Shown here: positions 1 through 8,165 of the stretch, piece by piece
Numbering within the stretch: position 1 is the stretch's first letter
How the letters are laid out: each line of letters begins with the position of its first letter
Assembly (NCBI GenBank): GCA_903900155.1
Contig: CAIUMD010000094.1
Location: forward strand, 1-64,000
Direction of reading: 5' to 3'
Source: an uncultured Caulobacterales bacterium
Lineage (GTDB): Bacteria; Pseudomonadota; Alphaproteobacteria; Caulobacterales; Caulobacteraceae
DNA length: 64,000 nt
The notes under the pieces: model-generated
Told to the model about the DNA's origin: nothing
Databases searched by the model: none
What the model saw: the letters and a program-made list of their open reading frames with translations, nothing else
Program-made: the position numbers and the translations under genes

Positions 1-2
1 GT

Positions 3-233
3 AACAGCCGCAACTGCGCCATCCCCGAGGTAGTCGACCCTGGAACACAGAAACGACGGTGGATGCAGGCCGAGGAGAGCGACAGGGGAGCTGAAAGGCT
101 CCTGACCGGGACTGGATCTCGCGATCTGGCCCGCCCGCCGGAGGCTTCAAGGGCGGTGAGGCGCAAACAGCGTCGGACCGTCACGCTTCCGGATAACGAT
201 CGCGCGGAGCGTCGGGCTTCGTCGAAACGGTAA
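3..233 (+). CDS. possible 3' end of an unidentified reading frame
   Basis: Frame 3 is open from the window edge to a TAA at 231-233, giving a hydrophilic, Arg-rich tail of about 76 residues. I recognise no domain. Third codon positions are much less GC-rich than in neighbouring genes (many GGA, ACA, AAA, GAA, ACT codons). It is therefore either a foreign or unusual C-terminus, or non-coding DNA that is open by chance. I also looked for RNase P RNA, tmRNA and SRP RNA signatures here and saw none. Confidence 0.25.
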   Translation, partial: NSRNCAIPEVVDPGTQKRRWMQAEESDRGAERLLTGTGSRDLARPPEASRAVRRKQRRTVTLPDNDRAERRASSKR

Positions 234-324
234 CTACTCTTCAGAACTCCGGACGTCGTCCGGCGCTCCGCATCCCTTTCCACGCCTTCAGCGGCCCGCC
301 GCGTGAAGCAGCGGCGGCGCGCCT

Positions 325-427
325 GGAGCATTTTCCGATCCGAACGGATCGGTGAAATGCTCCAGGTCTTTGATTGAGAGCCCTTTTTATCCGACTGATC
401 GTTTCGATCAGATCGGAAAGGGCTCTA
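325..427. repeat. double-hairpin intergenic repeat, copy 1
   Basis: Two adjacent imperfect palindromes: 325-363 (arms GGAGCATTT / AAATGCTCC) and about 377-427 (arms AGAGCCCTTT / AAAGGGCTCT). A near-identical copy in reverse orientation lies at 53020-53123, with only about four differences over 104 bases. This copy ends 10 bp past the stop of the minus-strand thioesterase gene, so it could also act as an RNA end or stabiliser. Confidence 0.9.
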
Positions 428-437
428 GAACACGCCG

Positions 438-875
438 TCAAAATACCGGCAGAGGACGCGGCTTCCGATCCTCGCCGATGGCCACGAAGGTGAAGACGCC
501 TTCGGTGACCTTGTGGGCCTGTTCGGCGTCGCGGCGGCGGCGCCAGGCCTCGACCTGGACCTTCAGCGAGGTGCGGCCGGTGTGGACGATGCGGGCGAAC
601 AGGCTGACCTCGTCGCCGACCAGGACGGGGCTGATGAAGGTCATGCTGTCGACGGCGATGGTGGCGCAGCGGCCGGCCGCGCGGTGGAAGGCGATCGAGG
701 CGGCCGCCAGATCCATCTGCGACAGCAGCCAGCCGCCGAAGATGTCGCCTTCGGGGTTGGTGTCGGACGGCATGGCGATGGCGCGCAGCACCGGCGCCTC
801 GTGCGGCCATTCGGCCTTTTCCCAAGCCTTGGCGAGGGTCTCGGCCCGCTGGGCCGGCGAAACGGTATCGGTCAT
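438..875 (-). CDS. acyl-CoA thioesterase, YciA-like hotdog fold
   Basis: A 145-residue protein that should hydrolyse acyl-CoA thioesters in the cytoplasm. The N-terminal half carries the family pattern MPSDTNPEGDIFGGWLLSQMD, in which the Asn and the final Asp are the usual active-site positions. This is followed by the strand pattern typical of single hotdog domains. The length matches YciA-type enzymes rather than the double-hotdog family. A zinc-finger gene starts 15 bp upstream on the same strand, so the two may be cotranscribed. The substrate chain length cannot be read from sequence. Confidence 0.85.
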   Translation of the reverse strand: MTDTVSPAQRAETLAKAWEKAEWPHEAPVLRAIAMPSDTNPEGDIFGGWLLSQMDLAAASIAFHRAAGRCATIAVDSMTFISPVLVGDEVSLFARIVHTGRTSLKVQVEAWRRRRDAEQAHKVTEGVFTFVAIGEDRKPRPLPVF

Positions 876-890
876 AGGGGTTGGAGGCGC

Positions 891-1160
891 TTAGTGGCCG
901 CCGGCGCCTTCATAGACGCCCGGAGCCAGGCGCTCGTCCTCGTCGCCCTCGCCGGTGGCCGCCACGAAGCGGCGGTCGCAGTACGAGCAGTCGACGAAAC
1001 CGGCCGCGCCCATCTCCAGCCACACGCGCGGATGGCCCAGGGCCCCGCCGACGCCGTCACAGGCGATGCGGTGCGAGCGGACGGCGATGGTTTCCGGCGC
1101 GGCGCCGGCGATCGCGTCGATGTCCATGGCGGTCGGAGCGGTGGCGGGGGTCTTGGCCAT
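891..1160 (-). CDS. CHCC zinc-finger protein (NDUFS6-like)
   Basis: An 89-residue protein with Cys34, His43, Cys58 and Cys61, spaced C-x8-H-x14-C-x2-C. This matches the zf-CHCC family, whose mitochondrial relative is the NDUFS6 subunit of complex I. The first 25 residues are Ala/Thr/Pro-rich and probably disordered. In alphaproteobacteria such proteins are candidate accessory subunits of NADH dehydrogenase; that role is inferred from the family, and no nuo gene lies in this window. It is upstream of, and codirectional with, the thioesterase gene. Confidence 0.8.
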   Translation of the reverse strand: MAKTPATAPTAMDIDAIAGAAPETIAVRSHRIACDGVGGALGHPRVWLEMGAAGFVDCSYCDRRFVAATGEGDEDERLAPGVYEGAGGH

Positions 1161-1290
1161 TGTCGGCGAGTCCTTAAATCGGATCGTGGCCTTGGCGCGG
1201 CCGCGAACGAGGCATACCTATGCGACGCCGAAAGGCGCCGTCAATCGACGCGCGCCTCATCCGGCGTTTCTAGCCCGATCTGGACGCTCA

Positions 1291-2253
1291 ATGGACCTGC
1301 CCGCCTACGCCATCGAAGCCGAAGGCCTGTACAAGACCTACGCCGCGACCAAGACCTCGCCTGAAAAGAAGGCGCTGAACGGCGTCGACCTGAAGATTCC
1401 GCGCGGCTCGATCTTCGGCCTGCTGGGCCCCAATGGCGCGGGCAAGTCGACCTTCATCAACATCCTGGCCGGCCTGGTGCGCAAGAGCTCGGGCACGGTG
1501 CGGATCTGGGATCGCGACATCGACCAGCGGCCGCGCGACGCCCGCGCCGCCATCGGCGTGGTGCCGCAGGAGCTGGCCGCCGACGTCTTCTTCACCCCGC
1601 GCGAGTCGCTGGAGGTGCAGGCCGGCTTCTACGGGGTGCCCAAGAACGAGCGCCGCACCGACGAGCTGCTGGACGCGCTTGGCCTGGGCGACAAGGCCGG
1701 CGCCTATGTCCGCCAGCTGTCGGGCGGCATGAAGCGCCGCCTGATGGTCGCCAAGGCCATGGTCCACCAGCCGCCGGTGCTGATCCTGGACGAGCCGACC
1801 GCCGGGGTCGATGTCGAGCTGCGCCGCCAGCTCTGGCGCTATGTGAAGGGCCTCAACGAACTGGGCGTCACCATCGTGCTGACCACCCACTACCTGGAAG
1901 AGGCCCAGGAGCTGTGCGACCAGATCGCCATCGTCAATCGCGGCGAAGTCGTCGCCTGCGAGCCGACGCCGAAGCTGCTCAGCCGCATGGACAGCCGCAA
2001 TGTCGTGGTCACGCCCGAGACGCCGGTGACGACCGCCCCGGCCCTGGCCGGCTTCGACACCAAGCTGCGGGCCGGCGGCGCCTTCCAGGTCAGCTATCGC
2101 ACCGGCCAGTCCAGCGTCGAACAGGTGCTGGCGGCCGTCCGCGGCGCCGGCGTCCAGATCAAGGACATCGCCACCGAGGACCCGGATCTGGAGGACGTCT
2201 TCCTGGCCCTGACCTATGGCGACCCAAACGCGGCCGATCCGACCAAGGACTAG
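1291..2253 (+). CDS. ABC transporter ATP-binding protein (ABC-2/DrrA type)
   Basis: A 320-residue cytoplasmic ATPase. Walker A (GPNGAGKST) is near residue 50, the signature is LSGGMKRR, Walker B is LILDEPT and the switch His lies in TTHYLEEA. The C-terminal extension ends in the EDPDLEDVFLALTYG block found in DrrA/NodI-type exporters. The ATG at 1291 is preferred because upstream in-frame sequence shadows the zinc-finger gene. No membrane partner is adjacent; the next gene is a secondary permease. The ABC-2 permease must therefore be encoded elsewhere, and the exported substrate is unknown. Confidence 0.85.
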   Translation: MDLPAYAIEAEGLYKTYAATKTSPEKKALNGVDLKIPRGSIFGLLGPNGAGKSTFINILAGLVRKSSGTVRIWDRDIDQRPRDARAAIGVVPQELAADVFFTPRESLEVQAGFYGVPKNERRTDELLDALGLGDKAGAYVRQLSGGMKRRLMVAKAMVHQPPVLILDEPTAGVDVELRRQLWRYVKGLNELGVTIVLTTHYLEEAQELCDQIAIVNRGEVVACEPTPKLLSRMDSRNVVVTPETPVTTAPALAGFDTKLRAGGAFQVSYRTGQSSVEQVLAAVRGAGVQIKDIATEDPDLEDVFLALTYGDPNAADPTKD

Positions 2254-2323
2254 CGGTAGACGCTTGCCTTCCAGGAAACGCGTCGCCAACACTCCCGCTT
2301 CGTATTGGGGATAGGGGCGTGAG

Positions 2324-3646
2324 ATGAGTTTCCTGGAAAGACAGTTCGGGCTGAAAGCCCAGGGGACCAGCGTCCGCACCGAGGTGCTGGCCGGCTTCAC
2401 CACCTTCCTGACCATGGCCTATATCGTGATCGTCAATCCGGCGATCCTGGGCCAGACCGGCATGCCGATCGCGGCCGTCGCCGCCGCCACCTGCCTGGCC
2501 GCCGGCCTGGGCTCGATCCTGATGGGCCTGATCGCCAACTACCCGATCGCCCTGGCCCCCGGCATGGGCCTGAACGCCTATTTCACCTTCACCGTCGTCA
2601 AGGGCATGGGCCTGCCGTGGGAGACCGCCCTGGGCTGCGTCTTCCTGTCGGGCGTGGCCTTCCTGGTGCTGACCGTGGCGGGCGTCCGCCAGCTGATCGT
2701 CGGGGCGATCCCGCGTCCGCTGTTCTCGGCCATCGCGGCGGGCATCGGCCTCTTCATCGCCTTCATCGGCCTGAAGGAGGCCGGCATCATCGTCGCCAAT
2801 CCGGCCACGACGGTGGCGCTGGGCGACCTGACCCAACCGACCGCGATCCTGGCCATCCTGGGCCTGGTCATCATGGGCGGGCTGATGGTCTGGCGGGTGA
2901 AGGGCGCGATCCTGATCGGCATCCTGGTCGCCGCCGCCGCCGGCTGGGCCCTGGGCCTGGCCAAGATCGTCCCCGGCGAGTCGGGCCTGGCCGCCCTGAC
3001 CGCCACCGCCTTCAAGCTGGACGTCCCGGCCGCCCTGCACCTGAACGGCGGGATGGGCATGGCGATGGCCGAGGTGATCTTCGTCTTCCTGTTCGTCGAC
3101 CTGTTCGACAATGTCGGCACCCTGGTCGCGGTGACCAAGAAGGCCGGCCTCGTCCAGCCGGACGGCACGATCCCGCGCCTGAACCGCATCCTGACCGCCG
3201 ACAGCATCGCCACCATCGGCGGCTCGCTGGCCGGCACCTCGACCGTGACCAGCTATATCGAGAGCGCCTCGGGCGTCGCCGCCGGCGGCCGCACGGGCCT
3301 GACGGCGATCGTCGTGGGCGTGCTCTTCCTGCTGACGCTCTTCTTCGCCCCCTGGGTGCAGGCCATCCCGGCCGCCGCCACGGCCCCGGCCCTGATCATC
3401 GTGGGTTCGCTGATGATCGGCGCTCTGACCGATATCGACTGGGAAGATCCGGGCGTGGCCATCCCCGCCTTCCTGACGGTCATCGCCATCCCGCTGACCT
3501 TCTCGATCGCCAATGGTCTCGCGTTCGGCATCACCGCCTTCGCGGTCCTGAAGCTGGCGCGCGGCCAGGCCAAGCCCGGCGACTGGCTGCTCTTCGTGCT
3601 GGCCGCCCTCTTCGTGGCCCGCTTCATCTATATGGGGGCGGCGTGA
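2324..3646 (+). CDS. NCS2-family purine permease (AzgA/GhxP-like)
   Basis: A 440-residue integral membrane protein. Its N-terminus, ending in EVLAGFTTFLTMAYIVIVNP, is diagnostic of the AzgA/PbuG branch of nucleobase transporters, which import adenine, guanine or hypoxanthine with protons. About a dozen hydrophobic segments follow, and the TM8 region shows LFVDLFDNVGTLV, a substrate-binding motif of this family. Length is typical. The gene starts 70 bp after the ABC ATPase, but the two are not expected to form one transporter. The exact purine cannot be assigned. Confidence 0.88.
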   Translation: MSFLERQFGLKAQGTSVRTEVLAGFTTFLTMAYIVIVNPAILGQTGMPIAAVAAATCLAAGLGSILMGLIANYPIALAPGMGLNAYFTFTVVKGMGLPWETALGCVFLSGVAFLVLTVAGVRQLIVGAIPRPLFSAIAAGIGLFIAFIGLKEAGIIVANPATTVALGDLTQPTAILAILGLVIMGGLMVWRVKGAILIGILVAAAAGWALGLAKIVPGESGLAALTATAFKLDVPAALHLNGGMGMAMAEVIFVFLFVDLFDNVGTLVAVTKKAGLVQPDGTIPRLNRILTADSIATIGGSLAGTSTVTSYIESASGVAAGGRTGLTAIVVGVLFLLTLFFAPWVQAIPAAATAPALIIVGSLMIGALTDIDWEDPGVAIPAFLTVIAIPLTFSIANGLAFGITAFAVLKLARGQAKPGDWLLFVLAALFVARFIYMGAA

Positions 3647-3712
3647 ACCCGTTTGCGCATAGGCCGCCTTTCGGCTAAGACCCGCTTCCGCCCTGGGCAA
3701 CCCGGGCGATAC

Positions 3713-3789
3713 GCACCCGTAGCTCAGCTGGATAGAGCGTTGCCCTCCGAAGGCAAAGGTCACACGTTCGAATCGTGTCGGGTGCGCCA
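3713..3789 (+). tRNA. tRNA-Arg (anticodon CCG)
   Basis: A complete 77-nt cloverleaf. The acceptor arms GCACCCG and CGGGTGC pair, the D-loop region is AGCTGGATA, the anticodon arm is TTGCC-CTCCGAA-GGCAA with CCG in the loop, and the T-arm is ACACG-TTCGAAT-CGTGT. GCCA is encoded at the 3' end. It decodes CGG arginine codons. Confidence 0.97.
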
Positions 3790-3985
3790 TTCTTCTGAAA
3801 ATCGCGAACGCCGGCCAGAACCGACGGGCATCCGTCGGATGGCACATGCACCTGGACCGGGGGTTTCGATCTTCGCCGCTTGACGCGGCAACGCTAGCTA
3901 GTGGCGAAGATTTTTGATAAGCAACCTATAGGTGCTTTTCTGTAGCGTGCGTCTTTTGTCTTTGAACATCTCAGGAGAGTTTCAG

Positions 3986-4189
3986 ATGAAGGTCATCCGC
4001 GCCGCTATCGTGGTTGCGATTATGCTCGCCCCCACAGTCTCACTCGCCAGCCAGGCCTGCGAGGAGTGCGCAAAGAAGGTTCAGGCCGCTTACGCAAAAT
4101 GCATGCAGGACAAGAAAGATCAGGTGACCTGCAACAAGGAGCAACAAGCTGCCGCGCTGGCCTGCGCCAACGGACCCTGCAAAAAATAA
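3986..4189 (+). CDS. small secreted cysteine-rich protein
   Basis: A 67-residue protein starting at ATG 3986, preceded by the purine-rich CAGGAGAG. Residues 1-22 form a signal peptide ending near LASQA. The mature part has six cysteines: a CEEC pair, then C-x10-C-type spacings typical of small helical hairpins held by disulfides, then a final Cys before KK. It is probably periplasmic. No family recognised. Codon use is less GC-biased than in neighbours. It stands alone between tRNA-Arg and the converging export gene. Confidence 0.65.
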   Translation: MKVIRAAIVVAIMLAPTVSLASQACEECAKKVQAAYAKCMQDKKDQVTCNKEQQAAALACANGPCKK

Positions 4190-4298
4190 TCCCATAGACC
4201 TACCGACGCCCCAAGGTCGGTGCAGCCTGAAAGCATGGCCCTTATGCTTACCCTCGGGGGCCATGACTTTCACGGCCGGCATTTGGGCTCAAACGAAG

Positions 4299-4330
4299 AA
4301 GGCCCGGCGGATGTCCGCCGGCCCTCTTTT
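4299..4330. terminator. bidirectional rho-independent terminator
   Basis: A GC-rich 11-bp stem (GGCCCGGCGGA / TCCGCCGGCCC, one mismatch, two-base loop) followed by TCTTTT on the plus strand. The minus strand reads TTCTTCGTTT after the stem. It lies between the plus-strand Cys-rich gene and the minus-strand export gene, so it can serve both. Confidence 0.75.
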
Positions 4331-4351
4331 CGTACCGCTCGGTGAGAAGGT

Positions 4352-4951
4352 TTAGAAGAAGCGCTCGCCCAGGCGAATGGTGTCGCCCGGGGCGACCACG
4401 ATCGACGGGGTCAGCTCGGACTTCTGCTCGGTGGTCTCGCCGTTGTGCTTGATCCAGACATTCTTCTTGTCGGCGCGATAGGTGAAGCCGCCGGCGGTGG
4501 CCACGGCGTTCAGCACGGTCAAGCCCGCGGTGTAGGGATAGGTGCCCGGCTTCTCGACCTCGCCTAGGATGTAGAACGGGCGGAAGGTCAGGACCTCGGC
4601 GCTGACGCGCGGATCCTTCAGATAGCCGTCGCTGAGGGCCTTCTGCACGGCGCCCTGGAACTGGCCCAGGGTCATGCCGCCGGCCTTGATCTCGCCGATC
4701 AGCGGTAGGGACATGACGCCGCTGCCCGAGATGAAGAACTCGCCCGACAGCGAAGGCTCGCCATAGACCGTCACCCGCACCTTGTCGGCCGGGCCGAGCA
4801 GGTAGTCGGCCGCCTGGGCCGAGGCGCTGACCGGCGTGTTGCCGATCGCCGCCTGCTGGGCGCGGGCCTGTCCGGTCGAAGCGCCGACCGCGACGCAGAC
4901 GGTCAAAGCCAGCATCGCCAGCGCACGCGAGAGTTTCGAGACACCGATCAT
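4352..4951 (-). CDS. polysaccharide export protein, Wza-like (short)
   Basis: A 199-residue periplasmic/outer-membrane polysaccharide export protein. The start at 4951 (MIGVSKLSRALAM) gives a clean signal peptide; an upstream in-frame start would put about 26 unrelated residues before it. After the signal peptide comes the Poly_export domain (YLLGPADKVRVTVYGEPSLSG) and then a SLBB-like segment (FYILGEVEKPGTYPY). I see no lipobox Cys, and it is much shorter than E. coli Wza, as in many alphaproteobacterial homologues. With the Wzc-like, Wzy-like and PssY-like genes nearby it should form the outer part of an exopolysaccharide exporter. Confidence 0.87.
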   Translation of the reverse strand: MIGVSKLSRALAMLALTVCVAVGASTGQARAQQAAIGNTPVSASAQAADYLLGPADKVRVTVYGEPSLSGEFFISGSGVMSLPLIGEIKAGGMTLGQFQGAVQKALSDGYLKDPRVSAEVLTFRPFYILGEVEKPGTYPYTAGLTVLNAVATAGGFTYRADKKNVWIKHNGETTEQKSELTPSIVVAPGDTIRLGERFF

Positions 4952-5038
4952 GGCGAAGCTTCTCACCTTAGTGACTTGTCGATCTTGGAGGTTGAAATGC
5001 CACATCGCACGTGACCGCGAGATGAACAAGGCGAACTC

Positions 5039-5827
5039 TCAGGCGGCGCGCGCTTTACTGAACTGAATGATCTTCGGCTCGCCGCCATCAAGTCTAACCG
5101 CGGTCAGAACGCCGGTCGCATAGGCGCCGGTGTCGACATTGATCCGCTGGCGGCCGACGAACACCTCTTCAGTCGGCGTGTGGCCATGGACCACCGTGGC
5201 CTTCAGCCCATGCGGATTGTCGAGGAACTCGTTGCGGATCCACAGCAGGTCGGCGGCCGTCTGGCGCTCCAGCGGCAGGCCAGGCTTCACGCCGGCGTGG
5301 ACGAAGACATAGTCGCCATAGACGACCAGCAGCTCCAGCTGCTTGAGGAACATCTCGTGGGCCGGTGGGAAGGCGGCGCGGAAGGCCTGGCGGGTCTGCT
5401 CCCACACCTCGGGCTCGGCGCGGCCGACCGGGCGCTGAACCCCGTACGAAGCCATGGTCTCGCCGCCGCCATATTCCACCCACGACGGCCCGGCCATGGG
5501 GTCGTCCAGGAAGTGCAGCAGCGTCTCCTCGTGATTGCCCATCAGGGCGCGGAACTCGAAGCGCCCCTCGGCGCCCTGCGTCTTCAGCGAGATCAGCCGG
5601 TCGATCACCTGCGACGACTGGGCGCCGCGATCGACATAGTCGCCCAACATCACCAGCACCGGCGGATCCTGGCGGCCCATGGCGCGATAGTCCTCGGTCA
5701 TCCGCTCGATCAGGCCGTCCAGCAGGTCGAGCCGGCCGTGAATGTCGCCCACGGCGTAAACCACGCGGCCCTCGGTGGACGAGGCGCGGCGGGGTTGCGG
5801 CTTGGGACGGAACAGGGATTTGAACAT
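5039..5827 (-). CDS. PPP-family metallophosphoesterase
   Basis: A 262-residue phosphatase with the classical dinuclear-metal motifs in order: GDIHGR, GDYVDRG, GNHE, and later HAG and VVHGHT. It belongs with bacterial Ser/Thr phosphatases and ApaH-like enzymes of the PPP family. The start at 5827 (MFKSLFRPKP) is chosen because the 25 upstream in-frame residues are unlike the family and sit in the intergenic region. The gene is 87 bp upstream of the Wza-like gene on the same strand. It could dephosphorylate a product of the locus, such as the tyrosine kinase at 10099-12318, but that is speculation. Confidence 0.82.
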   Translation of the reverse strand: MFKSLFRPKPQPRRASSTEGRVVYAVGDIHGRLDLLDGLIERMTEDYRAMGRQDPPVLVMLGDYVDRGAQSSQVIDRLISLKTQGAEGRFEFRALMGNHEETLLHFLDDPMAGPSWVEYGGGETMASYGVQRPVGRAEPEVWEQTRQAFRAAFPPAHEMFLKQLELLVVYGDYVFVHAGVKPGLPLERQTAADLLWIRNEFLDNPHGLKATVVHGHTPTEEVFVGRQRINVDTGAYATGVLTAVRLDGGEPKIIQFSKARAA

Positions 5828-5917
5828 CGCACTCGCCGGAGCGGCGAAAGGTCGCCGGGACTGGAACCCCTTGATTTTGCCCCAGGTAGCGGCGCGGTTC
5901 AACGGCGACCAGGAGCG

Positions 5918-6031
5918 TTAACCTACAATTTAGGACGATCCTTTTCTTGCAATTTACCAAGTATATTTAGTCGCCATTTGAGTTAATTTCGAAATAACCA
6001 CGGTTCAATATTTGAATTAAACCATCTAAAT
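5918..6031. promoter_or_regulatory. AT-rich divergent promoter region with CtrA-like boxes
   Basis: This is the most AT-rich stretch of the gap between the phosphatase and peptidase genes. Three near matches to the Caulobacter CtrA box TTAA-N7-TTAA are present: TTAA-N7-TTTA at 5918-5932, TTAA-N7-ATAA at 5983-5997 and TTAA-N7-AAAT at 6017-6031. None is perfect. The middle one overlaps a palindrome (ATTTCGAAAT). The match is by eye only. Confidence 0.35.
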
Positions 6032-6088
6032 TCAGCTCAAATTCGGCGCCCGAATGAATACTGACCCCACGAACACAGCGGGGTCAGC

Positions 6089-6943
6089 ATGTTCAACACG
6101 CGCAACATTGTTATCGGACTCATCAGCGCCGCCGCGGTGATGACCGGCGCCAACGCCAAGGCCGGCTCGATGCCGTTCCAGCCGCGCGGCGCGGGCGTCC
6201 AGGCCCCGATGGGCTTTGCCGACCTGTGCCGTCGCGACACCGAGACCTGCGGCCTGCCCAGCAGCCAGCTGGCCCTGATGGGCCTTGGTCCGCGCGCCAG
6301 CTTCGCCCCGACCTCGTCGATCGGCCCCGTCGCCGCGCACCATGCCGCCAAGACCGCTGCGACGGACGTCGAGGACGACGGTCTGAACCTGATCTCCGTT
6401 AACAGCCTGCGGGCTGTCGCGATCACCGAGGTCGAGGACTTCGTCGCCGCCGGCGCGCCCAGCCTGGCCGCCCCAAACCCGAGCGCTTCGGACGCCGAGA
6501 CCGCTCCGGCGCAAATGGCCGCCGCCGAGCCCGCTCCGTCGGCCTGGAGCACTCGCGACCAGCGCGACCAGATGAAGCTGTTGAACCTGGTCAACCAGAC
6601 GGTGAACCGCGAGGTCAAGAAGGCCAGCGACCTGGATCTGTACGGCATGCCCGAATACTGGTCGCTGCCGCGCCTGATCGACGGCAAGCTGTACGGCGAC
6701 TGCGAGGACTACGCCCTGGAGAAACGCCGCCGCCTGATCGCGGCCGGCGTTCCGGAAGCGGCCATGTCGCTGGCCGTCGCCGTCACGGCCCGCGGCGAAA
6801 GCCACGCGGTGCTGATGATCTCGCTGAAGAGCGGCGACATGGTGCTGGACAACCTGACCCCCTGGGCCACGCCGTGGGAAGACCTCAACTACCGCTGGGT
6901 TCAGCGTCAAGTCCCGGGCACGGCCCTCTGGACCACCGTCTAA
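6089..6943 (+). CDS. transglutaminase-like cysteine peptidase (BTLCP / LapG-like)
   Basis: A 284-residue secreted protein. Residues 1-26 are a signal peptide; residues 80-150 are an Ala/Pro-rich linker. The C-terminal BTLCP domain carries the triad Cys205 (YGDCEDYALEKRR), His239 (SHAVL) and Asp254 (LDNLTP). LapG, the best-known member, is a periplasmic protease that cuts a biofilm adhesin under c-di-GMP control. No LapD or large adhesin gene is in view, so the target is unknown. It lies inside the exopolysaccharide locus, transcribed away from the phosphatase gene, and is followed by a strong terminator. Confidence 0.85.
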   Translation: MFNTRNIVIGLISAAAVMTGANAKAGSMPFQPRGAGVQAPMGFADLCRRDTETCGLPSSQLALMGLGPRASFAPTSSIGPVAAHHAAKTAATDVEDDGLNLISVNSLRAVAITEVEDFVAAGAPSLAAPNPSASDAETAPAQMAAAEPAPSAWSTRDQRDQMKLLNLVNQTVNREVKKASDLDLYGMPEYWSLPRLIDGKLYGDCEDYALEKRRRLIAAGVPEAAMSLAVAVTARGESHAVLMISLKSGDMVLDNLTPWATPWEDLNYRWVQRQVPGTALWTTV

Positions 6944-6993
6944 TCAGACCGCTTAAACAGAACGGCGTCTGATCGCTCCCCCGATCGACGACC

Positions 6994-7024
6994 AAAGCCC
7001 CGGACCCGAGGTCCGGGGCTTTTC
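6994..7024 (+). terminator. rho-independent terminator after the BTLCP gene
   Basis: A perfect stem AAGCCCCGGACC / GGTCCGGGGCTT around a short loop, followed directly by a T-run (TTTTCC). It lies about 50 bp past the BTLCP stop codon. Confidence 0.85.
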
Positions 7025-7144
7025 CTTGTCCGACAGGCCGTCAGGAAAGGGATCCCCGTATGCGTTCGCGCCCGCCCCGGACGGACCGGGGCGGGCGCGA
7101 AAGTCGTGGCATTCGTCCGGCGGCGAAACCGCCCGGCGCGGGCC

Positions 7145-7297
7145 TTAGAAGAGGTGCGAGACCGTCAGGGCCAGGCCGGCCCACAGGCCGATCGAGACCA
7201 TGGCGCCCAGGCCCAGCCCGACGAGGGGCGGCAGGCGCTTGCCGCGCACGGCCGGCGCGACTTCAATCTGGGCGAAGGATATCTTGGCGTCGATCAT
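7145..7297 (-). CDS. small single-pass membrane protein
   Basis: A 50-residue protein read from ATG 7297, with AGGAG nine bases upstream (a longer in-frame start exists at 7333 but lacks this site). The N-terminal 20 residues are polar; residues 23-48 (LVGLGLGAMVSIGLWAGLAL) form one transmembrane helix, ending in SHLF. No family recognised. It is divergent from the sugar transferase gene, with which it shares an AT-rich 200-bp gap. Confidence 0.6.
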   Translation of the reverse strand: MIDAKISFAQIEVAPAVRGKRLPPLVGLGLGAMVSIGLWAGLALTVSHLF

Positions 7298-7497
7298 CGA
7301 GCAGCACTCCTGATGCCGTCGATGTAACGTCACTACAAATAAGGACGCCTGAATAAACAGAGTCTATTACACGTTAAGCATACAGCCGCCGGGTTGTGGA
7401 TTTTTCCCCGCGACGCTGTGAGTCATTTGCGCTAGCGTGGCGCTGTCGGAACTGGAAACCAGTCCGCGACGTGGTGGGGAAATACGAGGGTGATCTG

Positions 7498-8151
7498 GTG
7501 GACGGGGGATCGTATACCGAACTTCTCGCGCCAGGATTGAGCGGACCGCTCCCCCCGGTTGCCGTGGACTTGCGCAAGCGTACGCTGGACATCATCGCCT
7601 CGGTGCTGCTGCTGGCCCTGTTCGCGCCGTTGCTGCTGCTGGCGGCCCTGCTGATCAAGCTGGAGTCCCCGGGTCCGGCGCTGTTTCGTCAGACCCGCGG
7701 CGGCCTGGCCGGCGGGCGGTTCCAGATCCTGAAACTGCGCACCATGCATTGTCGCGAGGATGGCCCGGACCTGGTCCAGGCCCAGCGCGGCGACAACCGC
7801 GTCACCCGCATCGGCCGCATCCTGCGCGCCACCAGCATCGACGAGCTGCCCCAGCTGCTGAACGTGCTGCGCGGGGACATGTCGCTGGTCGGGCCCCGCC
7901 CGCACGCGGCGGCCCATGACGACTACTACGCCATGCGGATCCCGGAATATTACGCCCGCTACCAGGCCCGTCCGGGCCTGACCGGCTGGGCCCAGGTCAA
8001 GGGCCTGCGCGGCGGCACCGAGACGGTCGAAGCCATGCGCCGGCGGGTCCAGGCCGATATCGACTACATCCAGACCTGGTCGATCCTGAAGGACGCCAAG
8101 ATCGTCCTCCTCACCATTCCCAGCCTGTTGATCGCCGACAACGCCTACTAG
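7498..8151 (+). CDS. pssY: undecaprenyl-phosphate sugar phosphotransferase (PssY-like)
   Basis: A bacterial sugar transferase of the small monotopic phosphoglycosyl transferase type. It should load the first sugar-phosphate onto undecaprenyl phosphate at the inner membrane. Visible parts: one hydrophobic segment (RTLDIIASVLLLALFAPLLL), KLRTMH, the SIDELPQLLNVLRGDMSLVG core with its Asp-Glu dyad, and ARPGLTGWAQVKG. All upstream start candidates are GTG; 7498 is preferred because GAGGG lies about 8 bases before it (217 residues), while 7396 would add 34 residues. In C. crescentus PssY is known as one of the HfsE paralogues that prime holdfast sugar; orthology here rests on context. Confidence 0.85.
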   Translation: MDGGSYTELLAPGLSGPLPPVAVDLRKRTLDIIASVLLLALFAPLLLLAALLIKLESPGPALFRQTRGGLAGGRFQILKLRTMHCREDGPDLVQAQRGDNRVTRIGRILRATSIDELPQLLNVLRGDMSLVGPRPHAAAHDDYYAMRIPEYYARYQARPGLTGWAQVKGLRGGTETVEAMRRRVQADIDYIQTWSILKDAKIVLLTIPSLLIADNAY

Positions 8152-8165
8152 GCTCTTTGTCGGCG

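Noticed and set aside
1-240. RNase P RNA, tmRNA or SRP RNA
   Set aside because: I looked for the conserved cores of each and found none on either strand.
3822-3839. CCGACGGGCATCCGTCGG hairpin after tRNA-Arg as a terminator
   Set aside because: A perfect 7-bp stem exists, but no T-run follows, so rho-independent termination is not supported.
2159-3847. 562-residue minus-strand frame over the NCS2 permease and the tRNA
   Set aside because: Runs through tRNA-Arg and is antisense to a conserved permease.
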